Part shown: in pieces, positions 10,269-20,295 of the stretch
Layout: the number at the start of each line of letters is the position of its first letter
Position numbering within the stretch: position 1 is the first letter of the stretch
Assembly (NCBI GenBank): GCA_038373885.1
Contig: JAWZYV010013141.1
Location: 992,001-1,056,000 of the forward strand
Source of the DNA: Cheiracanthium punctorium
Taxonomy: Eukaryota; Arthropoda; Arachnida; Araneae; Cheiracanthiidae
DNA: 64,000 nt
Reading direction: 5' to 3'
Position numbers and translations under genes: made by a program
Notes under the pieces: model-generated
Told to the model about the DNA's origin: nothing
Database searches by the model: none
What the model saw: only the letters and a program-made list of their open reading frames with translations

Positions 10269-11164
10269 ATAAAATTTAATAAATAAATAAATGAAAGTAA
10301 AGCAATTTTGTAAGTTAAGTGCATAGTTAAATAAAAAATGTACGTATATACTATTACATTACGGATTATTAGAACAGGTTAATTATAACGGAAAATAATA
10401 GTCAGTTGTTTTTTGTATAAACATGCTGACCAGCTTCTGTGCAGCAATATCGCGCCATCGTCAAAGCAACATCGCCAACACTTCATAGAAAGGTCTGTGA
10501 GAGCATCTATAGGAAAAATACACCCAGTTTCTTTGGGAAGGGGATTTCAATGGGCTTCCGAATGCGTCATGTATTTTAATTTTGTGCTGCGAATTCTTTC
10601 ACGTGTTTTGTACGTGATGGTCATTATTTGGGAGCTAAACTGATCTTTCACAAACTCGGATTTCTGGAAAACTGGAACCATCAAGACTATTGTAGTTATG
10701 CCATGAGATTACCCACCCAAAAGGGTTTTAGGGAGCATCCCCCGGACCCCTTTACAAACATCTTCTGCGCAGGCTTCATTACAGAAATCTTTCATCTTCC
10801 GAATCTATAGGCGGGGATCAGAAGAAAAGCAAAATGTCACAGATACTTTAGCCGGATCACTTCCAAGAATGCGGCGGCAGAGATCCTCTTCCGCGTTCAT
10901 CGTTGCTTCCGTGCATGCATCATATCCGAATGCCTTGCTTCGAACCCGTTGCCCAAGTGGCATTCACAAAACCCAAGCGAGGAAACGATGCGCGAAAAAG
11001 TAAGGTCTCTGCAATCGCCTCTTTGCATACGAAGGCAGCGAACAAGTGAACTACAGTAAAATTTAGAATCAATAACTTTCAAGAGGCCAAATATATCCTT
11101 TCTAAAACATAAAACTCGAGTAATTAATTCGCAGTTAATCACGTTAGAGATCACGTCATCCGGA
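10269..11164. other. Unassigned sequence, less A/T-rich in its second half
   Basis: The ORFs at 10413-10810 (+) and 10897-11154 (-) show no recognised domain. The stretch may include the interior of the pogo-like element beginning at 10193. No transposase motif could be read in either strand. Confidence 0.4.
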
Positions 11165-11323
11165 GACAGGCTGCGGTGCTGACATTTTGGTCACAGCCTT
11201 TTGCCAAACAAAAGTCGCGTGACCTGGGTGTGGCTATCTCGGATTAGGTGGGCCACACCTCCTTGGTCACGTGACTCTGATTTGCCAAAAGGGTGTGACC
11301 AAATCTCAGCACCGCAGCCTGTC
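11165..11323. mobile_element. 159-bp palindromic MITE
   Basis: The whole segment folds back on itself. It begins GACAGGCTGCGGTGCTGA and ends with its exact inverse. Further matching blocks (TTTTGGTCACA, TTTTGCCAAA, GGTGTGGC) bring each arm to about 65 bp around a short centre. It is markedly more GC-rich than the flanks. No clear target duplication is seen, so the superfamily is unassigned. A transcript would form a long hairpin RNA. Confidence 0.8.
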
Positions 11324-12760
11324 TTTCTCGTCAGCCACGGAGCGTGCGAATAATTTTGGAGCTGTTTTCAGCAAGGCGCGCTGGGGAAAGTAACTTTATC
11401 GTCCTTTTCTTTCCATTTTGACGGCCCCGTTTGTCTCTCTCAGTCGCGGCCCTGCATATAAGTGATTGTGTAGTGCCCTCGCAGGCATTCTTAACGGTCA
11501 GGCAAAAACAGTCGATAATAGCCTTTTTTCGAACGAAATTGTAAACAAGGGAAACGGTAACATTGGTAAGTGGGGGCACTTGCCCAACGCTATATTTTTG
11601 TAGGCCTTTTTTCAACTGCTTTTTTCTTATTTCAATATGGAAGTCATATAGTTGATATCAATTTTTGCCTCTTGTCTTAAAATACACTGCTGACGCCCAT
11701 GTCTGGAAAGAGTTGCATATGCGGTGAGAAATCATCCAATCAGAGACCTAGACGATGTCCTCGCCTTCCTCCGAAATGGCAGCTTTTTTTAGTACCCTTT
11801 AAAGAGCGAAAAAAAAGAGAAGATTTTATGCATTGAAGACTTGAAAAATTGCTCATAAAACATTCAAATTGTTGCTAAAAATAAGGTAACACTTACCAAA
11901 AAATTTCCGCTAAGGAAATCTTAAAAGGACGCATGTTTTTTGTTACCGAGTTAAGTGTGCCACTTAAGAAGCAACTATTTATTTGGTAAATAAAAAGCAG
12001 AATAATACCAATGTGTGATTCAGGTGTTTAAATTTTGAATATCCTCTTTAATGGTTTATTTTAACACCAGTTTTAACTTAAAGGATTAGAGTCGATTCTG
12101 CCCGAACCGTCTATCGTATGCTAGAAGAAATGTTTAAATGTGTGTGTGTGTTTAATTTTTGTTAAGTCTCTTATATAATTCACAGTGAAGACTCTGTTAA
12201 TTTTTTTCTTGTGAAAATACCATTAGTGAAAAAAAGGAAAATAAAAAGAACTATGCGCCACCGACATCCCCTTCCTTTACAGTACACCATTTGAAAACAT
12301 GTCTGCAGTAAAAAAAATAAAAAAATTCAAACGTATTTTTACAAGAGCGTATTAAATAGAAAATTGGTTTTTTTCTTTTTGATTTTTATGGCGAGGCGGA
12401 GCTATCTTCAGAAAAAAAGAGTTAAAAATGGTTTTAAACAGAAAATTATTCTTGTTGGTGTTGCTTTGCTAAAAGTAGCGAGAATTAAATTGTAAATATA
12501 TTTCAGTGGAAGCCACAAGCGTAGTGGTCACGGGGGGAAGCACAGCTTTTCTTAGAAAAATATGTACGCCCACCTACTTTTTCTGTTCACGTTTTAGAGA
12601 ATTTAATCATTAGTTTCTGACTAAACCGACTACTAATGTTGGTCTCTATTACTTTTGAACTGACCATCACACCAGAAATGGTGTCAGTCAGCATAAGCTG
12701 GATATTGGAATACTATATTAAAAATAATAATAATCAGTTAACTTTCAAATAAAGAGTTTT
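11324..12760. other. Gene-free sequence
   Basis: The first 300 bases (to about 11630) are more GC-balanced and hold a 94-residue minus-strand ORF without a known motif. The rest is AT-rich with a short TG run near 12140. Nothing else is supported. Confidence 0.45.
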
Positions 12761-12879
12761 TAAAGGGTTTTCCATTAAGAGTCATACAATTTTAAAAAAT
12801 CTGGAGTGACTCCACTCGACTTTCCGAACACTTACGATTAAGATCATTACCAAGCATTTAAATAAATTTTAATCGATGA

Positions 12880-13290
12880 ATAATTCAAATATATATACCA
12901 AATTGAAGCTCAATCGAATGAGCCATTTAAAAGCTAGCGCACTTTCAAGAATTTCCTCCCATAGGCCATAATGTAAAAGAAATCTTTGTCGTAGCCCTGT
13001 AGAAAAACTGTAAGTCCTATACACACCAAAATCAATACCGGTCTTGCGACGGTGGTTTATAACATATATAACCAATTTGAGCTCAATCGAATGCCCCGTT
13101 TAGGAGCTATCATGTTCACTCACATTACACACACATGCATACTTACATCTCGTAAAAATAGCATAAAGGATTTCAGAAGACCTCAAAACGTGTAAATACA
13201 CCAAAATCTCGAAGTCGAATTTTTTCATGATTAAAATACTTTCCTTACATGGTACATGTTCGGAAAGTAAAAATAAAAAACACACAAATT
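12880..13290. repeat. Foreign repeat fragment inside the mariner
   Basis: It contains two diverged copies of a block with GAGCTCAATCGAATG about 175 bases apart. Its last ~115 bases (13145-13265) match the reverse complement of 26437-26555, sharing CAAAACGTGTAAATACACCA. It is probably a piece of a Helitron-like or other dispersed element. The class is not determined. Confidence 0.65.
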
Positions 13291-13336
13291 ATTCAGTGAG
13301 ACACATTTTTTTTTTTTGAAAGCTTACATTATGCCA

Positions 13337-13604
13337 TTAAGTATGAAAAATAATGTAGTTCATGTGAGCACCACGACTTCTCTGTACATTCCGCATTCTG
13401 TCAAACCAAGTTTACATCACTCTTTCACATAAATTGGATGTTATTTCACGAATAACACGCTCAATGTTGGTTTTTAATAGCTTAATTGCTACTGGATTAT
13501 CAGCATAAACTTGTGACTTGACATATCCCCAAAGAAAGAAATCACAAGGTGTTAAATCACAAGAACTGAATTAGGTCGTCCACGAATTCTCAAATTTCTC
13601 TTAA
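13337..13604 (-). pseudogene. Mariner-type transposase relic, C-terminal half
   Basis: The minus strand reads SSCDLTPCDFFLWGYVKSQV, YADNPVAIKLLKTNIERVIR, one in-frame stop, then TWFDRMRNVQRSRGAHMNYI and IFHT before a TAA at 13337-13339. The DLTPCDFFLWG block holds the region of the last catalytic aspartate. The upstream border is the TTAA of the piggyBac insertion. Confidence 0.88.
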
Positions 13605-13884
13605 CCCATTTATGCCTAGCGTCCCTTTTTTGGGACGGCATTTTCGCTATTAGTCGAAAACGTTATTTATTTTTCCTAGCCTTTATTCATGAGTATTGAG
13701 CCTCAACTCTACAAAATATTTTAACATGACCAAGTAGGATGTCGATATTTCGATTTTTATGCGTAATGATTATAAAAGAAATCATCCCTTGTTGAAGAAG
13801 TTGACATCAGAAATTTATCTATTATTTCTGTTATCAGTAAAAATCGAAGAAAGTCGCAAAAATATCCAGGCACAAATGGGTTAA
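13601..13884. mobile_element. piggyBac-type MITE, family A, copy 2
   Basis: TTAA at 13601-13604 and 13881-13884 bracket a 276-bp element of the same length as copy 1, differing at only a handful of bases. The low divergence and equal length imply both came from one active source. It interrupts the mariner transposase, so it is younger than that insertion. Confidence 0.93.
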
Positions 13885-13975
13885 TATTCACATATGAACA
13901 ATGATTTTTATAAAGCAATTTAATAATTTCGAAACGTTCATTGTTCAAGCGTGTATCTTTCGATGATAGCATATC
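13885..13975 (-). pseudogene. Mariner-type transposase relic, N-terminal piece
   Basis: The minus strand reads MLSSKDTRLNNERFEIIKLL followed by YKNHCSYVN. This resembles the start of the first helix-turn-helix of mariner-type transposases (a short leader, then a basic helix). The segment between this piece and the catalytic remnant is missing, so an internal deletion preceded or accompanied the MITE insertion. Confidence 0.6.
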
Positions 13976-14093
13976 ATACTACATGGCATAACATACTAAA
14001 CACAAATTACACAAGAAATGTCAAAAAAGAATACGCAGTGTTGCCATTCTAACCATTTAAAATTGTATCATCCCTATTGGAAAACCCTTTATA

Positions 14094-14724
14094 TACAGGG
14101 CGATCTTGAATTCATCAGCCATAATTAGAGAGGTAGGGAATAGGAAAAGAAGACTATTTCACACAAGAAAGCATAGTAGCAAACGGAATCATGACGGTTT
14201 ACGGGCGTTATGTGTCCACAGCATATTGATATGTGCCATCAGTCGTCATTCTACTATGACTTCGTAGTCCTAGCATGGGCAGGTATAAAGTGACTGTATG
14301 CGAAGTGCTGCCCCAACCGGCATGTGCTACAGTATGAGATGTTTTCACGTAGCAGCAAGTGATCCTGTTTTGCGCATGTGTCATTGACCACGTAGAAATA
14401 TTCAATGCTGCGCAGTTGCGCTCTGCATACGTTTGCGCAGCTTGAAGACAGCCTATTCCCCTGCGGAACCCTAAGTTAGATGTAGATCTGCAAATTCATG
14501 CCAAGTATAAAAGTTCATGCTGCTTTTGCGAAGTCACCTTGCCGAATGATGACTGGCTGCTCATGTCAAACAGTTTTGAGCGTAAGTGTGAGTTGTGAAT
14601 ACAAAGCGCCCCCTGTACCGCCATGCGTTCGTTTGCGCCCATACTTTCCTGTGTGAATTACCTTTCTTTTCCTATTCTCTACCTCCGCACCAAATATTGA
14701 TGATGAATTCAGATTCACCCTGTA
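14094..14724. mobile_element. Mariner-like MITE (627 bp), ~60-bp TIRs
   Basis: Left end TA-CAGGGCGATCTTGAATTCAT and inverted right end TA-CAGGGTGAATCTGAATTCAT stay alignable for about 60 bases, both reaching GAATAGGAAAAG. It starts five bases after the end of the previous mariner element, in shared TATA sequence. The interior is more GC-rich than average and has no transposase motif. Confidence 0.82.
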
Positions 14725-14877
14725 GAGGAAAAATATACATGGTCGTATGAAAAATAGAATTAATTATATCAAAAATATAATTAATCATATGAAAAATAGA
14801 ATTATTATTACTCAGACTATATATATAGTCTGCGTAACAGCTGCCAACTTTTACACTTTTTCGAAGATCATCTACCA

Positions 14878-15457
14878 TTAACCCTTTAACGCGCAGTGTT
14901 CCCACTCTGGGAACACCAAACTCTGACGTTTTGACTGTTTCCAGTCACGAAGAATAGATTTGATTTCTATAAAAATAGTTGCGGGTGACATAGCTCCCCG
15001 AGAATCTTTTACTTCTCATTTCCCGTAAAAAAATTGTCACGATTACGTTTAACAGCACTGACATCTGCTAAAAAATGGAAGAATGCGAGAACAGCTGGAT
15101 AGATTGCCCAATATTGAAAAAAGGGCAGCCGTTGCCATCGCTCGACTTAACTACCAGCAAGATGGCGGACAATCGAAACGTTCATCGCGTGCCACAGATC
15201 AAGAGACCCTTTTTTTGACGCAGCTGGCTGTGCTGGCACAGCCAGCTGTCGTCAAAAAAGGGTCTCTAGATCTGCAGCACGCGATGAACGTTTCGATCGT
15301 CCGCGGCACAGCCAACTGTCGTCAAAAAAGGGTCTCTAGATCTGTGGCACGCGATGAACGTTTCGATCGTCCGCCATCTTTCTGGTAGTTAAGTCGAACG
15401 ATGGCAACGGCTGCCCTTTTTTCAGCATTGGGAAAGGGTTGCGGCTCAAAGGGTTAA
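14878..15457. mobile_element. piggyBac-type MITE, family B, copy with duplicated hairpin arm
   Basis: TTAA on both sides brackets a 572-bp element starting CCCTTTAACGCGCAGTG and ending GGCTCAAAGGG. The left ~200 bp is unique sequence with a GTGTTCCC/GGGAACAC hairpin. The rest is a long inverted repeat centred near 15236. The right arm carries an extra partial copy of about 84 bp (repeat units starting near 15238 and 15305), making this copy longer than the one at 17494. Confidence 0.9.
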
Positions 15458-17008
15458 TTGTATGCCGTAACCTCATGTTGAAATCTAAATATTTTATGTA
15501 AAAATAAAACTGTTTGAAAGCTATGGTAGATCTAAAAATATAATAAATAAAATACCTGCATATAGGTATGAAATATCCCAACAATAGCTCACAACCTTCC
15601 CTGCATGGTCCTATTTAAATTTTAACACCAAGTTTTTCACTTGCTCCAATTCGCAAAGAAAGCGCAGACATAGTGTTGATAGTTCATTGCATTGAATCTC
15701 AAATAAAATGTGTTGGTGGGCGTTTCATAATACATGCACTTATCTTTCGCGTTTAAAGTATTCAAAACTTGAAGTTAATTATAAATTTTTCTTTTATGGT
15801 CTTCTATGGCACGGAATCCAATTACAGCAACAAGACTAAAAATAATCGTTCATGAGGAAATAGAGCTTGCAGCTTGATGGACATTGACTGGAATTTCCAT
15901 CATCATACATCGCCCCCAAATATCCTCTTTGAGGGATTTTTCAAGCAAATTTTACGTCTTAAAACTCCCTAGCGATCAATTAAATTCCGTCACGAGTATT
16001 ATTTCCTCCTCGCAATAATGAATAATTTCATAAAAGTTACAAGCTACGCGAAAGAAAAACTGTGCACAGACTTACCATTAATTAATGCTAATGTATTCCT
16101 GTTCATTTCCTTCCGGCTCATTATGGTTTAGAGTTTCTCGTCAGTAATTCCTTTGTTTGAAAACTTTCACGCCGTGTTTACGGCCTTATCACGTAAAAAA
16201 AAATGCAGATAGTAAACAATGCAAGCAGAACAAGAAAGATAAACCAGACGAAACGCGTTCATTATAAAATACTGTACAGCACTACCGATTACACGATTGA
16301 TTAACGAAAAAATTAGGCGAAAATTTCCTCTCTGTGTCTATCATTGCTTCTTAGTTTGAAGCCCCCCCCCACAGTGCAGTTTGTTCGTATAATAAAGCAT
16401 TTTTCTTCCGAAAAGAAGCATTTTATTATGGGGGCACCGAGTAGGCAGCCAAACAGGAATTGTCATTTTTCATATTTAAAAAAAAATGACTTATTTGATT
16501 TAAATCGGATTTTTTAAAACTTTAAATCAAGACTTTTTTTTAATTTCAGTGACTTTGAAAAAAAAAAAAAAACTTTAAACAGGATGTACCATAAATACTG
16601 CCCAAACTCTGCACAGCCAGATTCCTCGTTGGGGGTACATAAAAAATACCCAAAGACCGTGTACGACCCATACTTTTCGAAAAAAAAAAAAATAGAAAAA
16701 AACAAAGTATGACGTCACATCCGGTTGAAGGAAAAAACACTTTATTTGACTCATCAATAGCAGTATTTGCAAATTATATAGGCAGATATTCTCGCATACC
16801 GAAACAGGCTTGATGCCTATTTACAGCAGTCAGAGCACAGACAGACAGACAGACAGACAAACTGAAATCATGAATACTTTTCAATAGAATACCTCGTACT
16901 TTTGAACAAGTACTAGGGTCGTCCGAAAAATGATTTTCCCCGCAGCCAATTAAAAGAAACAAAACGTTATTAACGTGTAAAAGTAATTGCAAGAGATACA
17001 GCAATATT
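15458..17008. other. Mostly gene-free; mariner-like remains near the end
   Basis: 15458-16540 shows no supported feature. From about 16570 to 17008, short T/A runs alternate with non-repetitive sequence and a (GACA)n run at 16842-16858. It is probably the 3' part of the mariner-type element whose transposase relic follows, but no terminus was pinned down. Confidence 0.4.
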
Positions 17009-17165
17009 TCACCTTCTTCTCAACATATAACCCGAACTGTAACATTTTCCAAACTGTGAGATAAGTTTTCGTACTCTAGTGTCATAGAAGTCTGTCGCCT
17101 GAGAAAGGAGCCAGAGTGAGACAGTTGTTTGCAGTCTTCCTGAAAGCTTCGCAGAAAAGTGATGC
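17009..17165 (-). pseudogene. Mariner-type transposase C-terminal relic, inverted pair member 1
   Basis: The minus strand reads LQTTVSLWLLSQATDFYDTR then VRKLISQFGKC, close in pattern to the mariner C-terminus (a WL..Q..DFY segment followed by a LI..W.KC-type motif). A TGA ends it near 17009. An inverted second copy lies about 50 bases away. Confidence 0.65.
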
Positions 17166-17215
17166 CCGGACAGGAATTTCTTCCTCCTACTCATCGTACC
17201 ACCCTATAGTGCCGA

Positions 17216-17345
17216 TCTTGCTTCCAGTGACACACACCTGGAGAAATTCCTGTTCGGGCGTCACTTTCCCACTGACGAAGACTGCAAGCAACTGTGACAC
17301 TCTGGCTCCTTTCTCAGGCGGCAGACTTATGTGACACTAGTCAAC
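17216..17345 (+). pseudogene. Same transposase relic, inverted pair member 2
   Basis: The plus strand reads HLEKFLFGRHFPTDEDCKQL, a stop, then HSGSFLRRQTYVTL. At the DNA level the tract from GACTGCAAGCAAC to GTGACACTAG mirrors 17085-17165. The two together form an imperfect hairpin with arms of about 80-120 bp and a ~50-bp spacer. Confidence 0.65.
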
Positions 17346-17493
17346 AAAAACTTAACCTACGGTATGACAAGTGTTACACTTTAATTTGGGTAGCTCAAAT
17401 ATTCTTGTCTTGCGCAATAAATTTTTCCAGGTAATAAGGTTTTGCTTCTTTTTATTGGCTGTGGGAAACTTACTTTCTGGACGACAGTCGTGT

Positions 17494-18012
17494 TTAACCC
17501 TTTAACGCGCAGTGTTCCCGCTCTGAGAACACCAAACTGCTGACGTTTTGACTGTTGCCAGTCATGAAGAATAGATTTGATTTCTATAAAAATAGTTGCC
17601 AGTGACATAGCTCTACCAGAATCCTTTACTTTTTAGCACGTCATTTCCCGTAAAAAGATTGTCATTATTATTTTTAACAGCACTGACATCTGCTGAAAAA
17701 TGGGAGAATGTGAGAACAGCTAGAAGGATTGCCCAATGCTGCAAAAAGGGCAGCTGTTACCATCACTCGACTTAACTACCAGCAAGATGGCGGACAATCG
17801 AAACGTTCATCGCGTGCCACAGATCTAGAGATCCTTTTTTGACGCAGCTGGCTGTGTTCGCGCGAAGCCAGCTGCGTCAAAAAAGAATCTCTAGATCTGT
17901 GGCACGCGATGAACGTTTCGATCGTCCGCCATCTTGCTGGTAGTTAAGTCGAGCGATGGCAACAGCTGTCCTTTTTTCAGCATTGGGAAAGTATTGCGCC
18001 TCAAAGGGTTAA
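17494..18012. mobile_element. piggyBac-type MITE, family B (511 bp)
   Basis: TTAA flanks both ends. The element starts CCCTTTAACGCGCAGTG and ends GCCTCAAAGGG. It has the cleanest core of the four copies: arms of about 170 bp (left from about 17727, right to about 17990) around CAGCTGGCTGTG with a short AT-poor centre. No coding capacity. Confidence 0.93.
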
Positions 18013-19324
18013 AATATATAACAATTTAAAAAAAATAGTGTTACTTTTTTCCCCACTTCTCCGAAGTGATAAAAGTGATCACTTACATAAGAAAAGCTAC
18101 TACGTTTTTGGAACATTTATAATTTATTTTACCTATTTTACTTGAAAAATTGAAAAATCGATATGTGGATTGCTCCTAACGTTCGTTTCCACTTAGAGAG
18201 GGTGAAATTCTCAGAAAATCGATATTACCTAAACGTTTCCGTTTCATTTAACTAATACTATTTAAGAAAAGAACAATCGGAAACCCGTAAACGAGAAAAA
18301 TAAACCTCAAAATGATTTAAACGAAATATCTTTTTTCTCTTAATTCCCTATTGTGTAACAAGAAATTTCCGACAAATTTTCTGCGTAATTTTCTTGAGAG
18401 AGAAATCAATGTAGAAGGAATAAAACACATTTTTAAGGATTTTTGCATTGTCATATAAAAGCGAATTATCTAAAAATACATTTTCTACTTTAATGTAATC
18501 TTTCCATTTAGTTAAAATGGTATCTCTGAATATTTTACGATGAAATGTAAAAAGAAATGAAAAATAAAAGAAAATATCGCTAGCCTCGAGGTAAATACTG
18601 TGATAAATGCTTGTATGGGGAACATTTGTTTTTGGAAATACAGAACTAGATTTGTTTACAATATTTAAGTGAAATTTGAGTAGTATGCTCGGAATACTAT
18701 TGCGCTGGTTTGATTCTAAAACCGAATACACAGATGTACGGAACGATTTCCTGATGATGTAACGATATCCGGTTCTAATATATTTTAGTTATTTCTGATT
18801 TTTTATTTCTGATATAATTTATTTTCGACTAAACGTAGCACGTCCCACTTAGTTTTATAGAAAGCGTGAATTCATGGATTGTCTTTACATAGTCAAGAGC
18901 ACACTTTAATATGTACCTTTTTAGAAATAAAAATAAAGTCTAAAATCCAAAATTAGGGACATTTATGAAATGAAATGAGGCAGATTCAGATTTGGTATGC
19001 TAACTCAGATAGTCCTATTTCTCAATACTACAGTGGAATCCAAAATTAAGGTTACAAACATAATAATCTCATACAATACTCATACAATATTCAGTACGAC
19101 AAGTGGCTGAATATTGGCGAAAACTATGTAGAAAAATAGTTTAAGGTATGCTCTTTCATGTAAAAATAAAATTGACTTGAAAAAATTTTTTTTACTATTT
19201 CTTTTTTTTTTTTTCTCAAAACGGACCTTACTTTCTGGATACGCCTCGTATATGTGCACTTGAGTTTAATGTAGGCTGGAATGGAAATGACAGCAACATT
19301 TGTCAAAACAGGATATGTCATTAT
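18013..19324. other. AT-rich; one 127-residue minus-strand ORF without assignment
   Basis: The ORF at 18731-18348 starts at a TTG or similar codon, is rich in F, I, K, N and S as expected from AT-rich DNA, and shows no recognised motif. Its length is modestly longer than chance neighbours. No other feature is seen. Confidence 0.35.
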
Positions 19325-19555
19325 ACTTTATTGCTTCGTCTCATAACATGTGTGTCCACATTGTACAGCTATGCAAGCGTTACATCAAGCTCCGATAGTA
19401 TTAACGAGGCTATATATAAACTCTCAGTATTCCAAAAGTGCCTATTTTAGTGTCCGAAATATCCCTGAGGAGGGGGAGGGTTGTCGACATCCAATGGCTC
19501 TTCGTGGATCAGTCCACAAGTGCTCTATGGGACTGAGTTCAGGTGACGTCACTTA
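19325..19555 (-). pseudogene. Tc1-type transposase C-terminal relic
   Basis: The minus strand reads SPELSPIEHLWTDPRRAIGC followed by RQPSPS. SP-L-PIEHLW is the hallmark around the third catalytic residue (E) of DD34E Tc1 transposases. Further down, in another frame, CIAVQCGHTCYET matches the Tc1 C-terminal end. Stops and frameshifts separate them. This is the only clear DD34E-type relic; the others in the window have D at that place. Confidence 0.8.
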
Positions 19556-20295
19556 TTTTAAAATTTAAAAGTGTTTGTGATTATTTCCACATGTCTATCA
19601 TTCTGTCGGCGCGTCGGTTGTTGTGAAATTTATATTTTATCCCTATTATAAATATGGACTATATCGTTGATCCTACTGAGAATATTTTGTATAGACTCGC
19701 AAAATTTCACTTTTTTAAAGTCTATGGACATTCGAAGTATGTGCGTTTCAAACATTACAAACCTACTATAGATTGGTGAAATTTATTAAATAATGCTCAC
19801 CGATAAAAATAGTGTACGTAATATTGATAGATGTTTTGCAGGTGCAAGATTGTCATGGAATGATGGCTTAGATTCTAAGGGCAGTGCTTAAAAATAAATA
19901 CCCCAGTGTCTTATTTTCTTAAACATGTTCGCACTCATCAACGTTGCAAAGACGTATAGGTCAACGAAAATGGCCGATTCATTTCAATACTGTTTCTTGA
20001 TGCTCAAAATGGGACTCCTCCGAATCAAATACATAATGAGAGGTCCATTTATGTCACTCAAATGCATGTTACTACGATGCAGGACAGGTTTGTCAGAGTT
20101 TCACGTGCGCAAATAGGTGACGCAAAATATTTTAATCGTTCGTCTAATTAAAGAAAAGATTGTACAGCTGCGAAAAAAAGGAACCTGCCCACTTACACTT
20201 TATTCGGCTGTCGTTCGTCGTAGAGCTAAGTTACATATACCAATCGTTTACGATTAACGTACACTTTAATTTGCTATACATAATATATATTTGCA
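19556..20295. other. Gene-free sequence
   Basis: Flanks the Tc1 relic and the Helitron. No TIR for the Tc1 copy was found; ORFs have no motif. Confidence 0.45.

Larger units (their letters stand above)
12761..14091 (-). mobile_element. Mariner-like relic (1.33 kb) with nested insertions
   Basis: Ends AAGGGTTTTCCATTAAGAGT (left) and, inverted, AAGGGTTTTCCAATAGGGAT (right) both continue into ATACAATTTTAAA and are flanked by TA. Inside, on the minus strand, are N-terminal and C-terminal transposase pieces, a piggyBac MITE that splits them, and a foreign AT-rich repeat at 12880-13290. It inserted before those events and is now inactive. Confidence 0.88.
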
